The notes: generated from the letters alone by a model not told the origin. 64,000 nucleotides of DNA from Amphiduros pacificus (GCA_949316495.1 OX439004.1:39376561-39440560), one strand, 5' to 3'. Positions 61,701 to 64,000 are shown, counted from the stretch's first letter. Numbers and translations are program-made.

Positions 61701-64000
61701 TGGCTATATCGTGCACACAAGTAATTTACCACGGAATCACGGACAGACAGATGCAGCCTAAAAAATGTTCATAAAGGATGGTAATGGTAAACTCTATTAC
61801 CAACCTTTTTATCCTTTTCTTGCTCTCTTATCTTGTCTTCTAATTTCTGGAATAAATAATATTATGATAATCAATTATTAACATGATTTTAATATGTTTT
61901 TCCATTGCAGATATTCAAAATTATTCTTATTCCATTTTTAAATGTTCAAAAACCAATATTTGAAAAAAAGCATGATAATTAACTTACCCCTATCATTTCA
62001 TCTTTGTCTTTGCCAGCTCCTTTTAATTTGTCTAAAATTTTGTTTTGGTCTCTAATTTTTTTCTGACATTCCTCCAATGTTTCCTGCAAAAATAATTAAA
62101 TTATACAAATATGACTGATCAAATTCTGTAAAGGTTGTTACTTCTGTTTCACACCAGAGGTCAGTAATAATCACGCACAGTATCAGAAGCACTGTTAACT
62201 GTTTATGAGGCCATGTCTTATTAGGCATTATGTCTTATTACACAGGCAGTCATAAATCTAAGACATTATTATCTGAGATTATCACCAATGCCAAATACCA
62301 GATATGAACTACTTGCTAGATTAGTAACCTACGAATGTCCATCCCTGGGATTATCAACATGTTGCTAACGCCTCGTACATTCCAAAGTTCAACAAGCGGT
62401 AGAAAGAAATTGTTTGCTACCAGCTATCTCAAGCCATGATCATTCGGAGGGTTGTCTCAGTTTTGCTATCCTAAATTCTAATCATTTAAAAAATGCTGTA
62501 TCATATAATATATATTCTTATATTGACAAGCAATTAGCTCACTCTCCATATTGAACAGAGTAATGATCAAAATTGTATTTCTTTCACAGCTTATAATTGT
62601 CAGTCAAAGAAATGTGAGTACACAAACTCTGGAAAAACTCTGCCTTTTCATTGAGGCATGGCGATTTCTTGAAATACGGTAAGACCATTTTTGATACATA
62701 CACTATTCATCATAATGAAATATTTCAAAAACTAGTCATCAAAAATGGGACATTCATGTTTGGCAATATCTCATTTTCTCATTCTGAGAAGCACTATCAT
62801 TATAATTTCATATTTTCAAACTGACATGTCAAACCTTCCTTTTACTTCATCATGAACCAATCTCTTTAAATGAACTTTTCATGTCACATGATGGAGTAAT
62901 ATATTTGACACCAAAATCAATTGAAAAAAAAAACATTTATGTCAAATACAACTCCCTTTCAGCTGAATTGTTTAATAATATCAGTTATCAAGAGGAATGT
63001 GATATGGAAGAAGTATCGCACCTGTAAGCTGTCCTTGTCTGGAGCACCATTCTGAAATTCTTCCAGTTGCGTAGTTAATGTCTACAAACCAATTATATAA
63101 TATATCAATAACAAAAGGACAAAATATTTAATTGGCTTTTTTTTTATATTCCTCTTTATTGCCAATGGACTGTGTTGTTCAAATCAATAATTATAACCCT
63201 CTCCAGTCTCTGGAGGTCAATAGTGGATGTGTGGAGAACAATATGGTGATATACAGTTATCTCAGTGTCTCTAATTCATATGTAATTAACCTCAATTCTA
63301 TCACATTAGAAACATTGAGAACATCAAAACAATCATAACATCTTTACTTTTTCATCCAGAGTTGTAAATCTTACTGATGTAATCATGTTCATAATTTCAA
63401 ATACATGATGTACAAATCATATTCAATTTTGAAGATTTATAAAGCCACCATGGCTATTTGGGATGAATACTGCAATGTACCTGTATTTCTTTGTCCTTTT
63501 TGGACACCTGCTGCTGCAGTGCTGCCACCTGCTGATGAACCTCTCTCTGCGCATCCTTCAGAACATCTTTTTTTTCTTCATCTTGCTGTTCAATAATCAA
63601 CTCCTTTGTTTTTAATGCAGTACGAAGCTGAGCGATGATGTTTTCTTTTTCTTTCAAGAGTTCTGGATCAATACCCTGTGAGGTTGAAAATTTCATACAA
63701 TGAGGAGTTGATCATCATGCCTTTTTATAAAATCCTCAAAGCAATTCTCACAACTAATTGATGACAAATCTAAACTTTTCAGATATAATAACTTATGACC
63801 TATCTTGTGAGATTAATTTAAATGCACATATTTACTCTGTCAAATGTGGATGTGTCGAGGTCGTCTTCATCTTCCTCCTCGATCCTGCTGACCGGTCGTG
63901 GCTGCTGCTGCTGCTGTTCCAGCTGCATATTTACGGCCAGGAGGTCCTGCAGGTTATGCTGCGACTCGGCCAGCTGCTTCTGGGCATCCTCCACTTCCTG
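4574..64000 (-). CDS. Giant centrosomin/CDK5RAP2/myomegalin-like coiled-coil scaffold gene, 43 exons, partial at both ends
   Basis: Forty-three exons chain on the minus strand with canonical splice sites and consistent phase, giving 3,713 codons. The product is mostly heptad-rich coiled coil with Ser/Pro-rich linkers. It carries several copies of the motif LRxxLExxxxxNxxLRxxLExQL and the segment KMKYYRGLLEDTGLLPRSP (e26), which I associate with the centrosomin/CDK5RAP2/PDE4DIP family; that assignment is from memory of the family, not a search. Family members recruit gamma-tubulin complexes through an N-terminal CM1 domain and attach to centrosome or Golgi through C-terminal regions. CM1 is not in the window and should lie right of 64000. 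At over 3,700 residues it exceeds human PDE4DIP (about 2,350) and CDK5RAP2 (about 1,890), partly through a lineage-type repeat exon (e31). Other giant coiled-coil scaffolds (golgin or pericentrin types) are the alternative. Confidence 0.75.
4747..5666. other. Intron e42/e43
   Basis: AT-rich intron; nothing recognised. Confidence 0.5.
5667..5696 (-). CDS. Exon e42, 30-nt microexon
   Basis: Adds TTLPGQSHT between split Gly codons, phase 1 in and out. Acceptor CATACCTTGTAG, donor GTAAACCC. It is supported by phase on both sides and by both splice sites, but short enough that chance is possible. Confidence 0.6.
6048..6257 (-). CDS. Exon e41
   Basis: About 69 codons, ETGQGPLRTDDLTGSISN to SIYDPQRPP. 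Not helical; Ser/Gly/Pro-rich. Acceptor ATTTACAG; the donor GTTTGTAA is weak. Phase 1 in and out. Confidence 0.75.
6495..6578 (-). CDS. Exon e40
   Basis: Encodes ELDQEGIMNGHTSPGHNG then YPPDQWNHLK. Acceptor GTTTATGCAG, donor GTACTTAT; phase 1 in and out. Not helical, with Trp and Pro residues. Confidence 0.75.
6831..7112 (-). CDS. Exon e39, Ser/Pro-rich repeat exon
   Basis: About 93 codons, EARDRPAYSLSPPQKEAA to MPSKGSSAE. Contains three near-identical 19-residue repeats of pattern SASPPSTDAQVALPTS (57 bp each, an in-frame coding minisatellite at about 6890-7065). Disordered, with many SP sites. Acceptor GATATATAAG lacks a good pyrimidine tract; donor GTGGGCCC. Phase matches both neighbours. 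Confidence 0.75.
7113..8011. other. Intron e38/e39
   Basis: AT-rich apart from a GC-rich island near 7605-7665, which holds two opposed AGAGGG motifs, the stronger on the minus strand at 7641-7657. Confidence 0.5.
7641..7657 (-). promoter_or_regulatory. CTCF-like motif
   Basis: Minus strand reads TCCAAAGAGGGCGCCAG. A second AGAGGG match lies just left on the plus strand, so the pair is opposed. Confidence 0.35.
8012..8320 (-). CDS. Exon e38, family motif plus His-rich tail
   Basis: About 102 codons, KPERGGVLDPHQLDLGML to PLYSSQN. LRIQLVRTIENNNSLRQKL is the clearest copy of the repeated motif. It is followed by a Ser/Thr/Pro linker, VNIHHHHATS, and a short HGNTHGNTHGNS repeat encoded by a 12-bp tandem repeat. 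Acceptor GTATTGCAG, donor GTAAGCAT. Confidence 0.9.
8490..8605 (-). CDS. Exon e37, coiled coil
   Basis: About 38 codons, LQEELKHIQDQMMENQEL to VYDKMYEDKEN. NKTLRLELSVYDKM resembles family helices of the form LNxxLRxELSVYxKL. Acceptor TTGATTCAG, donor GTGAGAAC. Confidence 0.85.
8823..9002 (-). CDS. Exon e36, coiled coil
   Basis: About 59 codons, EIIELKKLATDKAAEVRDR to LRVTRRDLT. Very charged heptads. Acceptor TTTTTGCAG; the donor GTTAATT is weak but phase-consistent. Confidence 0.85.
9125..9191 (-). CDS. Exon e35, 67-nt exon
   Basis: Encodes GQDPQSMQREKEQQLKELD then RMA. Acceptor CCTGCCAG, donor GTACATAC; phase 1 in, phase 2 out. Confidence 0.8.
9192..9590. other. Intron e34/e35
   Basis: AT-rich; a minus-strand CTCF-like AACAGGTGGCACCAC lies at about 9209-9223. 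Nothing else seen. Confidence 0.5.
9591..10444 (-). CDS. Exon e34, conserved coiled coil and Ser-rich linker
   Basis: About 284 codons, MSTDIEEKNQSISKLRKK to ASMNSGSQ. Helix 1 (SISKLRKKLKHLQKRN), then about 150 residues of Ser/Pro/Asp-rich linker, then KVISENDKLKIRLKTTEDL and the family motif LRKRLEESLENNDRLREQL. Acceptor GGTATTTCCAG, donor GTGAGAGA; phase 2 in, phase 1 out. The match of phase across the 9.5-kb satellite intron supports the chain. Confidence 0.9.
10785..18940. repeat. 85-bp satellite array, 96 copies, intronic
   Basis: Head-to-tail 85-bp units starting GAATACCAGCAGCCAGACAT. Four units begin TTCACC and are 84 bp (starts 10785, 12824, 13588, 16137). 92 units of 85 plus 4 of 84 equal the observed 8,156 bp, giving exactly 96 units. 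Divergence is confined to a few sites (ACACCTG/ACCCCTG/ACACTTG, GAAG/GTAG, ACTG/ACCG), so the array is young or homogenised. It fills the e33/e34 intron and has no long open frame because 85 is not a multiple of three. Confidence 0.97.
18947..19928. other. Right flank of satellite intron
   Basis: Unique AT-rich intron sequence; nothing recognised. Confidence 0.5.
19929..20543 (-). CDS. Exon e33, acidic; 5' end ambiguous
   Basis: About 204 codons, ITKEETYSLGDVIVRDRSV to GSAKSRDHVNTLID, leaving in phase 2 at donor GTATTGAT. The 5' end is unclear. An acceptor GATCAGAG at 20543 fits e32 in phase but has almost no pyrimidine tract; another at 20492 (GTCCGTGATAG) also fits. Alternatively ATG at 20554, in good context GAAAATGG and just after an in-frame stop, makes this a first exon starting MDQSITKEET. 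The middle is acidic and Ser-rich; the end is helical (LLRLQEANREVVDQLHKML). Confidence 0.75.
20560..21359. other. Intron e32/e33, or promoter region of an e33-started isoform
   Basis: Gene strand is purine-rich (GAGAG/GAGTG runs) between about 20780 and 20960. No TATA box in a convincing place. It could hold the promoter if e33 is a first exon. Confidence 0.3.
21360..21851 (-). CDS. Exon e32, long coiled coil
   Basis: About 163 codons, TNTKMLNAEKDFAEAKKK to AEKLRDQII, entering phase 2 and leaving phase 2. Nearly unbroken heptads, with LQEQLLRTEAENSQLNQRL a weak version of the repeated family motif. Acceptor CATTTTCAG, donor GTAAGTCC. Its coding DNA contains a CTCF-like consensus string near 21588-21606. 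Confidence 0.9.
21975..22385. mobile_element. Degraded TIR element (CGTATTTACTCG family)
   Basis: Left end CTATTTACTCAAATATAGGA and right end, in reverse complement, TACCGTATTTACTCGAAAAT match each other and the ends of the elements near 30745 and 31877. No coding capacity, so it is a non-autonomous MITE-like copy. It contains a 20-base G run at about 22322-22341. Confidence 0.6.
22735..25816 (-). CDS. Exon e31, 3.1-kb acidic exon with 28-residue tandem repeats
   Basis: About 1,026 codons, the largest exon. It starts PDDDLDGELVGKRGTGQ after acceptor GTCTTTCAG and ends INLLNDQIQDGGEILII at donor GTATTCC. Residues of roughly 190 to 740 are about 19 near-identical 28-residue repeats (84 nt) of pattern DKAELDIVQ-SDKPGSPRQ-MDPEVDHNGT. 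After the repeats come two copies of IPDLFDDP, an Asn/Ser/Pro-rich stretch, and a C-terminal helix (VLSLRKLNEDLGSHINLL). The whole is highly acidic and probably disordered. I do not recognise it in the vertebrate family members and regard it as a lineage-specific expansion. Confidence 0.9.
23600..25300 (-). repeat. Coding minisatellite, 84-bp unit, about 19 copies
   Basis: The 84-bp unit keeps the frame (28 codons). Variable positions are mainly the residues after GSP (R, S, C, H, Y), the Asn-Gly/Asn-Ala end and Ser/Arg in VQ[SR]DK. Units 1 to 3 and 6 to 8 in gene order show the same variant string, indicating block duplication of several units. Partial units flank it (SDKSGSSVLTDPEVDHNG before, DKAELDILRCNELDSS after). 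Confidence 0.95.
25817..26568. other. Intron e30/e31
   Basis: AT-rich; nothing recognised. Confidence 0.5.
26569..26625 (-). CDS. Exon e30, 57-nt exon
   Basis: Encodes GSKVLQSRASKETLETGQP between split codons (phase 1 in, phase 1 out). Acceptor ACTCTGTAG, donor GTAAGTTA. Short 11-bp repeats lie just upstream on the gene strand. Isolated in a 4.6-kb stretch, so slightly less certain. Confidence 0.7.
26660..26714. repeat. 11-bp tandem repeat next to e30 acceptor
   Basis: About four to five copies of ATCCAGTGATA on the plus strand, 35 to 90 bases upstream of the e30 acceptor on the gene strand. Confidence 0.85.
26715..28014. other. Intron stretch
   Basis: AT-rich intronic DNA before the pearl-like element; nothing recognised. 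Confidence 0.5.
28180..30085. repeat. 147-bp core repeats in 293-bp dimers
   Basis: Two monomer types alternate: one with AGGTCAAGGTCGCCGTCCA, the other with GGTGAAGGTCATGTTTCA. Open frames recurring every 293-294 bp reflect the repeat. Each monomer starts with TGACCTTGAAA. Confidence 0.9.
30094..30156. repeat. (CATA)n microsatellite
   Basis: About 14 tetranucleotides with one CAGA interruption, part of the pearl-like element. Confidence 0.95.
30449..30602 (-). CDS. Exon e29
   Basis: 51 codons plus one base, GRLNELNSLVEDIVGDEKD to LVSFLEANLE. Acceptor GTGCCTTTTCAG, donor GTATGTT. Helical with a DLPPEV break. Confidence 0.85.
30743..30962. mobile_element. Short TIR element (CGTATTTACTCG family)
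   Basis: Ends ACCGTATTTACTCGTGTAT and, inverted, ACCGTAAATACTCGCATAT-type sequence, flanked by TA. About 217 bp, no coding capacity. Its internal arms CTCGTGTATAAGACGAC match the right fragment at 31797-31880. Confidence 0.65.
30961..31617. mobile_element. Foldback-type element with long inverted arms
   Basis: The left arm (from GTAAAACGTAAATACGATG) and the right arm, read inverted from 31617 (GTAAAACGTAATACTATG), share ATCGGAC, GTGGATCGATTTTAA-type and ACAGAACAAAACCATCCAT blocks. The left arm is partly duplicated (about 31160-31300). Another arm fragment lies at 31627-31705. Confidence 0.6.
31797..31880. mobile_element. Right fragment of CGTATTTACTCG-family element
   Basis: CTCGTGTATAAGACGACCCC then an inverted end GTCTTATACACAAGTAAATA CGGTA. 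Probably the other half of an element split by the foldback insertion, or a separate solo copy. Confidence 0.5.
32059..32130 (-). CDS. Exon e28, coiled coil
   Basis: 24 codons, phase 0-0, AQKQDNTSLRKQLIES to NLCESLK. Acceptor CGTTTATAG, donor GTATGGAC. Confidence 0.8.
32422..32730 (-). CDS. Exon e27, coiled coil
   Basis: 103 codons, phase 0-0, VGHLKSQLQRCSRVMRGLQ to LLESIE. Two helices flank a basic linker, ERPSGIPVRRNSASGLPP. The SGIPV core with nearby basic residues resembles an SxIP end-binding (EB1) motif, as known in CDK5RAP2 and myomegalin; here this is an inference. Acceptor TTTTGTGCAG, donor GTAACAGC. Confidence 0.85.
32731..34108. other. Intron e26/e27
   Basis: AT-rich with a short (TA)n at about 33207-33230; nothing else recognised. 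Confidence 0.5.
34109..34471 (-). CDS. Exon e26, conserved segment plus Ser/Arg-rich linker
   Basis: 121 codons, phase 0-0. VQNKMLSGKLASTEQTVR and KMKYYRGLLEDTGLLP form a helical block like one in CDK5RAP2/myomegalin/centrosomin proteins. An Arg/Ser-rich tail follows (SPQRSRSESNLSSM; RARPRARSQATSVS; DLSPSIDVSPSSSLHG) with several SP sites. Acceptor GTACTCAG, donor GTAAATGC. Confidence 0.9.
34683..35683 (-). CDS. Exon e25, 1-kb coiled-coil exon
   Basis: 333 codons. It opens with GESYQTEGALADQIRSLQ, continues with TQLEESKRWNASLQSRLQ (the repeated family motif), then a Gly/Asn linker and a hydrophobic patch, FGFGQLSFLPSFRELPG. Long heptads follow (VEQLQEVVQNLKSELQ; IPVLKQQLQEAREELHQ; LIVQMAQEIERLKEELD). 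It ends in a basic/Ser linker (RSKSKIPVASMKNG) and QMESMRTEINDAK. Acceptor ATGTTAGTAG, donor GTAGGATG. One of the clearest family-like segments in the window. Confidence 0.9.
35684..36002. other. Intron e24/e25
   Basis: Contains a 22-bp tandem duplication (ATCAATGATAATCTTTAAAA) near 35855-35897. Otherwise nothing. Confidence 0.5.
36003..36160 (-). CDS. Exon e24, carries LRxxLE...LRxxLE motif
   Basis: About 52 codons, GQSHAFEIELSAVKALR to GTVHKN, entering in phase 2 and leaving in phase 1. Contains LRSQLEEGVDKNSQLREAL, one of the repeated family-type motifs. The acceptor GTTGAAG was chosen because the alternative (TGGCCAG) hits a stop. Confidence 0.8.
36463..36575 (-). CDS. Exon e23
   Basis: 37 codons plus two bases, LQQVMQDQMKETNGLNE to NQSGNTSH. 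Acceptor GCTTGCAG; a second CAG six bases on gives a two-codon-shorter form in the same frame (a tandem CTGCAG acceptor). Donor GTGAGCAC. Confidence 0.8.
36576..36991. other. Intron e22/e23
   Basis: Nothing recognised. Confidence 0.5.
36992..37147 (-). CDS. Exon e22
   Basis: 52 codons, phase 0-0, NELRQILHSAGLRDIGE to VGGEGSIQ. Acceptor TTTCTTTCCAG, donor GTAACAAG. A heptad segment LRKEVERLREELERPG is followed by a Ser/Thr/Gly linker with a TPQRS site. Confidence 0.85.
37148..39363. other. Intron e21/e22
   Basis: 2.2 kb of AT-rich unique DNA; only the CTCF-like site at 39339-39355 stands out. Phase 0 on both sides would allow an undetected phase 0 exon. Confidence 0.5.
39339..39355 (-). promoter_or_regulatory. 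CTCF-like motif 8 bases from e21 donor
   Basis: Minus strand ATCACCAGAGGGCACTG, a near-consensus match, in the intron just after e21. Confidence 0.45.
39364..39411 (-). CDS. Exon e21, 48-nt exon
   Basis: 16 codons, ALTRALKAEKDAKKQL, phase 0-0. Acceptor CCATCCAG, donor GTAAGTCC. It sits alone between a 2.2-kb intron and the satellite-bearing 4.6-kb intron, and a CTCF-like site lies 8 bases past its donor. Confidence 0.75.
40030..42990. repeat. 159-bp satellite array
   Basis: AAGAAACTGACACATGACAC recurs at exact 159-bp spacing from 40492 to 42718, with one slightly changed copy at 40333, giving 16 regular units. Diverged units lie on both sides. Each unit has two CCAAT-type boxes (TTGACCAATC and ATCCAATCAAAG) and the dyad TGACATGTGTCA. 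It lies in the e20/e21 intron. Confidence 0.95.
42991..43979. other. Rest of intron e20/e21
   Basis: Unique DNA between the satellite and e20, somewhat richer in GC around 43450-43580; nothing recognised. Confidence 0.5.
43980..44089 (-). CDS. Exon e20
   Basis: Completes the split Asp codon and encodes LVERLRVAVERRSPKP, then QQAEEELAQRTQ, returning to phase 0. Acceptor CTTCTTTCAG, donor GTCAGAAT. The RRSPKPD linker is a possible proline-directed phosphorylation site. Confidence 0.8.
44262..44427 (-). CDS. Exon e19, coiled coil
   Basis: 55 codons plus one base, ALVESAREKDKLFSKLQ to HNELHNKD, ending in phase 1. Acceptor ATATTGAAG, donor GTATGTT. A Gly/Gln-rich break (LQPGQGGSEQRDE) sits between two helical stretches. 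Confidence 0.85.
44548..44643 (-). CDS. Exon e18, 96-nt coiled-coil module
   Basis: 32 codons, phase 0-0, TMENRASWTEEQQQEM to NEKDKTIE. Acceptor AATTGTAG, donor GTGAGGGG. Last of the phase 0-0 run. Confidence 0.85.
44887..44982 (-). CDS. Exon e17, 96-nt coiled-coil module
   Basis: 32 codons, phase 0-0, DTQERCNKEVAEVNRQ to NKKDYEIQ. Acceptor CATATTTAG, donor GTAGGAT. Confidence 0.85.
44983..46320. other. Intron e16/e17
   Basis: AT-rich; only the CTCF-like site at 45848 stands out. Confidence 0.5.
45848..45863 (+). promoter_or_regulatory. CTCF-like motif
   Basis: GCACCAGGTGGCAGCA, nearly the same as the site at 4207-4220. Confidence 0.4.
46321..46416 (-). CDS. Exon e16, 96-nt coiled-coil module
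   Basis: 32 codons, phase 0-0, EMMSERSKSAESNEQAIG to RARDEEIK. Acceptor ATTTAG, donor GTGACATG. Confidence 0.85.
46595..46612 (-). promoter_or_regulatory. CTCF-like motif 2 bases from e15 donor
   Basis: Minus strand TGGCCACCAGAGGACACC starts immediately after the e15 donor. Confidence 0.4.
46615..46701 (-). CDS. Exon e15, coiled coil
   Basis: 29 codons, phase 0-0, AAVNESSNAPDSLVKQLQ to QDKEKLLQ. Acceptor TTTTTTGCAG, donor GTATGGCC. The NESSNAPDS head breaks the helix; the tail repeats the DKEKxLQ module end. Confidence 0.85.
46892..46987 (-). CDS. Exon e14, 96-nt coiled-coil module
   Basis: 32 codons, phase 0-0, DAADSHQRGIEEKEAMIE to LAAKDSSLQ. Acceptor TTGTTCAG, donor GTCAGAAC. Confidence 0.85.
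46988..48986. other. Intron e13/e14
   Basis: AT-rich; three tandem GGAATAAAT copies near 47367-47396 and a CTCF-like site at 47691. No exon seen. Confidence 0.5.
47691..47708 (-). promoter_or_regulatory. CTCF-like motif
   Basis: Minus strand ACTCCACCAGAGGGCGAC, the strongest match in the window; a weaker CCACCAGAGGCA lies 40 bases left on the plus strand. Confidence 0.5.
48987..49070 (-). CDS. Exon e13 (internal form), coiled coil
   Basis: 28 codons (four heptads), phase 0-0, TLENEAKEKEQTMKQLAN to AQQRALE. The acceptor follows a pyrimidine-rich stretch, TTTCCATCTTACTTCAG, and the donor is GTAAATT. The same DNA is read in frame as the 3' end of an alternative first exon starting at 49721. 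Confidence 0.8.
48987..49721 (-). CDS. Alternative first coding exon fused to e13
   Basis: An open frame of 245 codons runs from ATG at 49721 (MGHFEEPATFSQRIFNYLE) through e13 to the shared donor at 48987. An in-frame TGA lies shortly upstream, so this is a start exon and not an internal one. The 217 residues specific to it are not coiled coil: an acidic/basic head is followed by an Asn-Gly-rich stretch (KNGKNGILNGLKGNG, then ETENGKFFKHVENGKNG) and a Cys-containing segment, LLLCMCKCEGEG, before joining the coiled coil. A short upstream ORF (49807-49733) could damp translation. This would give an isoform lacking CM1 and e1 to e12. Internal starts are known for vertebrate myomegalin and fly centrosomin; this particular exon I do not recognise. 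Confidence 0.6.
49969..49976 (-). promoter_or_regulatory. TATA box upstream of alternative first exon
   Basis: The gene strand reads TATATAAG here, about 250 bases upstream of the ATG at 49721. A start site about 30 bases downstream (near 49940) would leave a leader of roughly 220 nt containing one short upstream ORF. Promoter function is inferred from position only. Confidence 0.35.
49980..52560. other. Intron e12/e13, upstream of the alternative first exon
   Basis: AT-rich. A perfect 6-bp stem hairpin, CACCGC-GCTTATT-GCGGTG, lies at about 51376-51394. Otherwise nothing recognised. Confidence 0.4.
52565..52775. repeat. 107-bp tandem duplication at e12 donor
   Basis: Two copies, marked by AATAGAGACCACTCTTTATA at 52624 and 52731, both with a T-rich lead and AGTGTAAATAGCTT tail. 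The right copy runs up to the e12 donor. Confidence 0.9.
52786..52923 (-). CDS. Exon e12, coiled coil
   Basis: 46 codons, phase 0-0, DAMEEKYKALEERDNEI to LLTTEESID. Acceptor TTGTTTCAG, donor GTAAGTT. A 107-bp tandem duplication in the intron abuts its donor. Confidence 0.85.
52924..56530. other. Intron e11/e12
   Basis: 3.6 kb, mostly AT-rich and featureless. The stretch 55380-55750 is unusually rich in TGGCCC/GGGCCA strings and contains two related blocks. Confidence 0.4.
56531..56605 (-). CDS. Exon e11, 75-nt coiled coil
   Basis: 25 codons, phase 0-0, PQTENKESLITSLRDQ to RQKDKAIE. Acceptor GTTTGTTGCAG, donor GTAAGTC. Ends with the KDKxIE signature. Confidence 0.85.
56606..57830. other. Intron e10/e11
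   Basis: Contains a CTCF-like site at 57088-57105 and a small TCCTCC-TT-GGAGGA hairpin near 57531. Nothing else. Confidence 0.5.
57088..57105 (-). promoter_or_regulatory. CTCF-like motif
   Basis: Minus strand TCACCACCAGATGGCATG. Confidence 0.4.
57831..57956 (-). CDS. Exon e10, coiled coil
   Basis: 42 codons (six heptads), phase 0-0, ALLDDAQRQIGTQEKLTQ to EYMNMVHSQQ. Donor GTATATAC, acceptor GCTTGTAG. Contains LQDKDRQLQ. Confidence 0.85.
58398..58472 (-). CDS. Exon e9, 75-nt coiled coil
   Basis: 25 codons, phase 0-0, DARDALQDEKQRNTEKSH to LGAHLQ. Acceptor ends CACCAG, donor GTAACAAA. Same length as e11. Confidence 0.8.
59325..59396. repeat. 14-16 bp tandem repeat
   Basis: Four to five copies of GCAGATATTTACTA, two with an extra ATATTTA block. 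Confidence 0.85.
60040..60057 (-). promoter_or_regulatory. CTCF-like motif 8 bases from e8 donor
   Basis: Minus strand CGCATCTAGGGGGCACCA, close to the consensus. Confidence 0.45.
60066..60170 (-). CDS. Exon e8, coiled coil
   Basis: 35 codons (five heptads), phase 0-0, RLQTTIGRQEAEIGRM to LRQREDALQ. Acceptor GATTTTAG, donor GTGAGCTT. A CTCF-like site lies just beyond the donor. Confidence 0.85.
60378..60563 (-). CDS. Exon e7, coiled coil
   Basis: 62 codons, phase 0-0, VEGLMEQMEQKDAEVSRL to LRDKQHENQ. Acceptor CATTTTTAG, donor GTACCAA. It looks like two fused modules: the KD-x-I motif occurs as QKDAEV and again as DKDDTI. Confidence 0.85.
60714..60792. repeat. A-rich (CAAAAA)n simple repeat
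   Basis: Irregular A runs broken by single C bases, 5' of e7 on the gene-strand intron. Confidence 0.9.
60934..61053 (-). CDS. Exon e6, coiled coil
   Basis: 40 codons, phase 0-0, DLEKEFKRQSQDSKDI to MALQQKNNE. Acceptor CCTTCATAG, donor GTCAGAA. Internal KRDKAIQ repeats the KDKxI pattern. Confidence 0.85.
61054..61804. other. Intron e5/e6 with a plus-strand promoter-like pair
   Basis: A CTGATTGGTTAGG (inverted CCAAT box) near 61387 and ATATAAAAG near 61459 have spacing like a plus-strand TATA promoter. No plus-strand open frame follows. Confidence 0.25.
61805..61846 (-). CDS. Exon e5, 42-nt exon
   Basis: 14 codons, KLEDKIREQEKDKK, phase 0-0. Acceptor TTATTCCAG. Two donors are possible: GTTGGT, chosen here because it keeps phase 0 with e6, or GTAATAG four bases further on, which would break the frame. 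The donor choice is therefore by phase and not by strength. Confidence 0.7.
61988..62083 (-). CDS. Exon e4, 96-nt coiled-coil module
   Basis: 32 codons, phase 0-0, from ETLEECQKKIRDQNK to KDKDEMIG. Acceptor ATTTTTGCAG, donor GTAAGTT. It has the same length as e14, e16, e17 and e18. Confidence 0.85.
62084..63021. other. Intron e3/e4
   Basis: AT-rich; nothing recognised. Confidence 0.5.
63022..63081 (-). CDS. Exon e3, small coiled coil
   Basis: 20 codons, phase 0-0: starts TLTTQLEEFQNG and ends APDKDSLQ. Acceptor GGTTTGTAG, donor GTGCGAT. The terminal DKDSLQ matches the pattern closing neighbouring exons. Confidence 0.8.
63481..63675 (-). CDS. Exon e2, coiled coil
   Basis: 65 codons, phase 0-0, from GIDPELLKEKENIIAQLR to VSKKDKEIQ. 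Acceptor CCTCACAG and donor GTACATTG. First of the symmetric coiled-coil exons that end in a KDKxI[QE]-type motif. It contains a near-consensus CTCF-like string in its coding DNA. Confidence 0.85.
63836..64000 (-). CDS. Exon e1 (partial, continues past window edge)
   Basis: Open reading from the right edge for 55 codons, beginning QEVEDAQKQLAESQHNLQ, then a run of five or six Gln, then an acidic stretch IEEEDEDDLDTSTFDR. The donor after the last codon reads GTAAATA on the gene strand; phase 0. The acidic EEEDEDDLD patch separates two coiled-coil segments. Its 5' end lies outside the window. Confidence 0.8.

Overview
This window looks like the interior of one very large, intron-rich gene from an invertebrate animal. 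It is AT-rich, with short exons in long introns, long intronic satellite arrays, many microsatellites and TIR/foldback elements. A pearl-like non-autonomous element and mollusc-style core repeats point to a mollusc, probably a bivalve; this is an inference, since no marker gene is present.

Gene: on the minus strand I can chain 43 exons (called e1 to e43, from 64000 down to 4574). Every junction has AC/CT on the plus strand (GT/AG on the gene strand) and every reading phase matches. The summed length is 11,139 nt, exactly 3,713 codons, with both ends open. The protein is almost entirely coiled coil and belongs, in my reading, to the centrosomin / CDK5RAP2 / myomegalin (PDE4DIP) family of centrosome and Golgi microtubule-organising scaffolds. 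The CM1 domain expected near the N terminus would lie beyond 64000. The C-terminal end (CM2 region in this family) is not securely seen; it lies left of 4574 or outside the window.

Layout from right to left along the gene: (1) 64000-44548, small coiled-coil exons; e2 to e18 are all phase 0-0 and several are exactly 96 nt. (2) 49721-48987, an alternative first exon fused in frame to e13, with a TATA box upstream. (3) 44427-30449, larger conserved coiled-coil and Ser-rich exons (e19 to e29), with a 159-bp satellite in the e20/e21 intron. (4) 26625-19929, e30 to e33, including a 3-kb exon that encodes about 19 tandem 28-residue repeats. (5) 19928-10445, a 9.5-kb intron filled by a 96-copy, 85-bp satellite. 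(6) 10444-4574, e34 to e43, with conserved leucine/arginine coiled-coil motifs, then Ser/Pro-rich repeats and a 30-nt microexon. (7) 4573-1, minisatellites and (GT)n/(TA)n tracts with no secure exon.

Other content: a pearl-like element with about 13 core repeats (28015-30209), two related TIR elements with a foldback nest (30743-31880 and 21975-22385), and an unusual number of CTCF-like motifs, several within 10 bp of splice donors. No rRNA, tRNA, CRISPR array or plus-strand gene was recognised.
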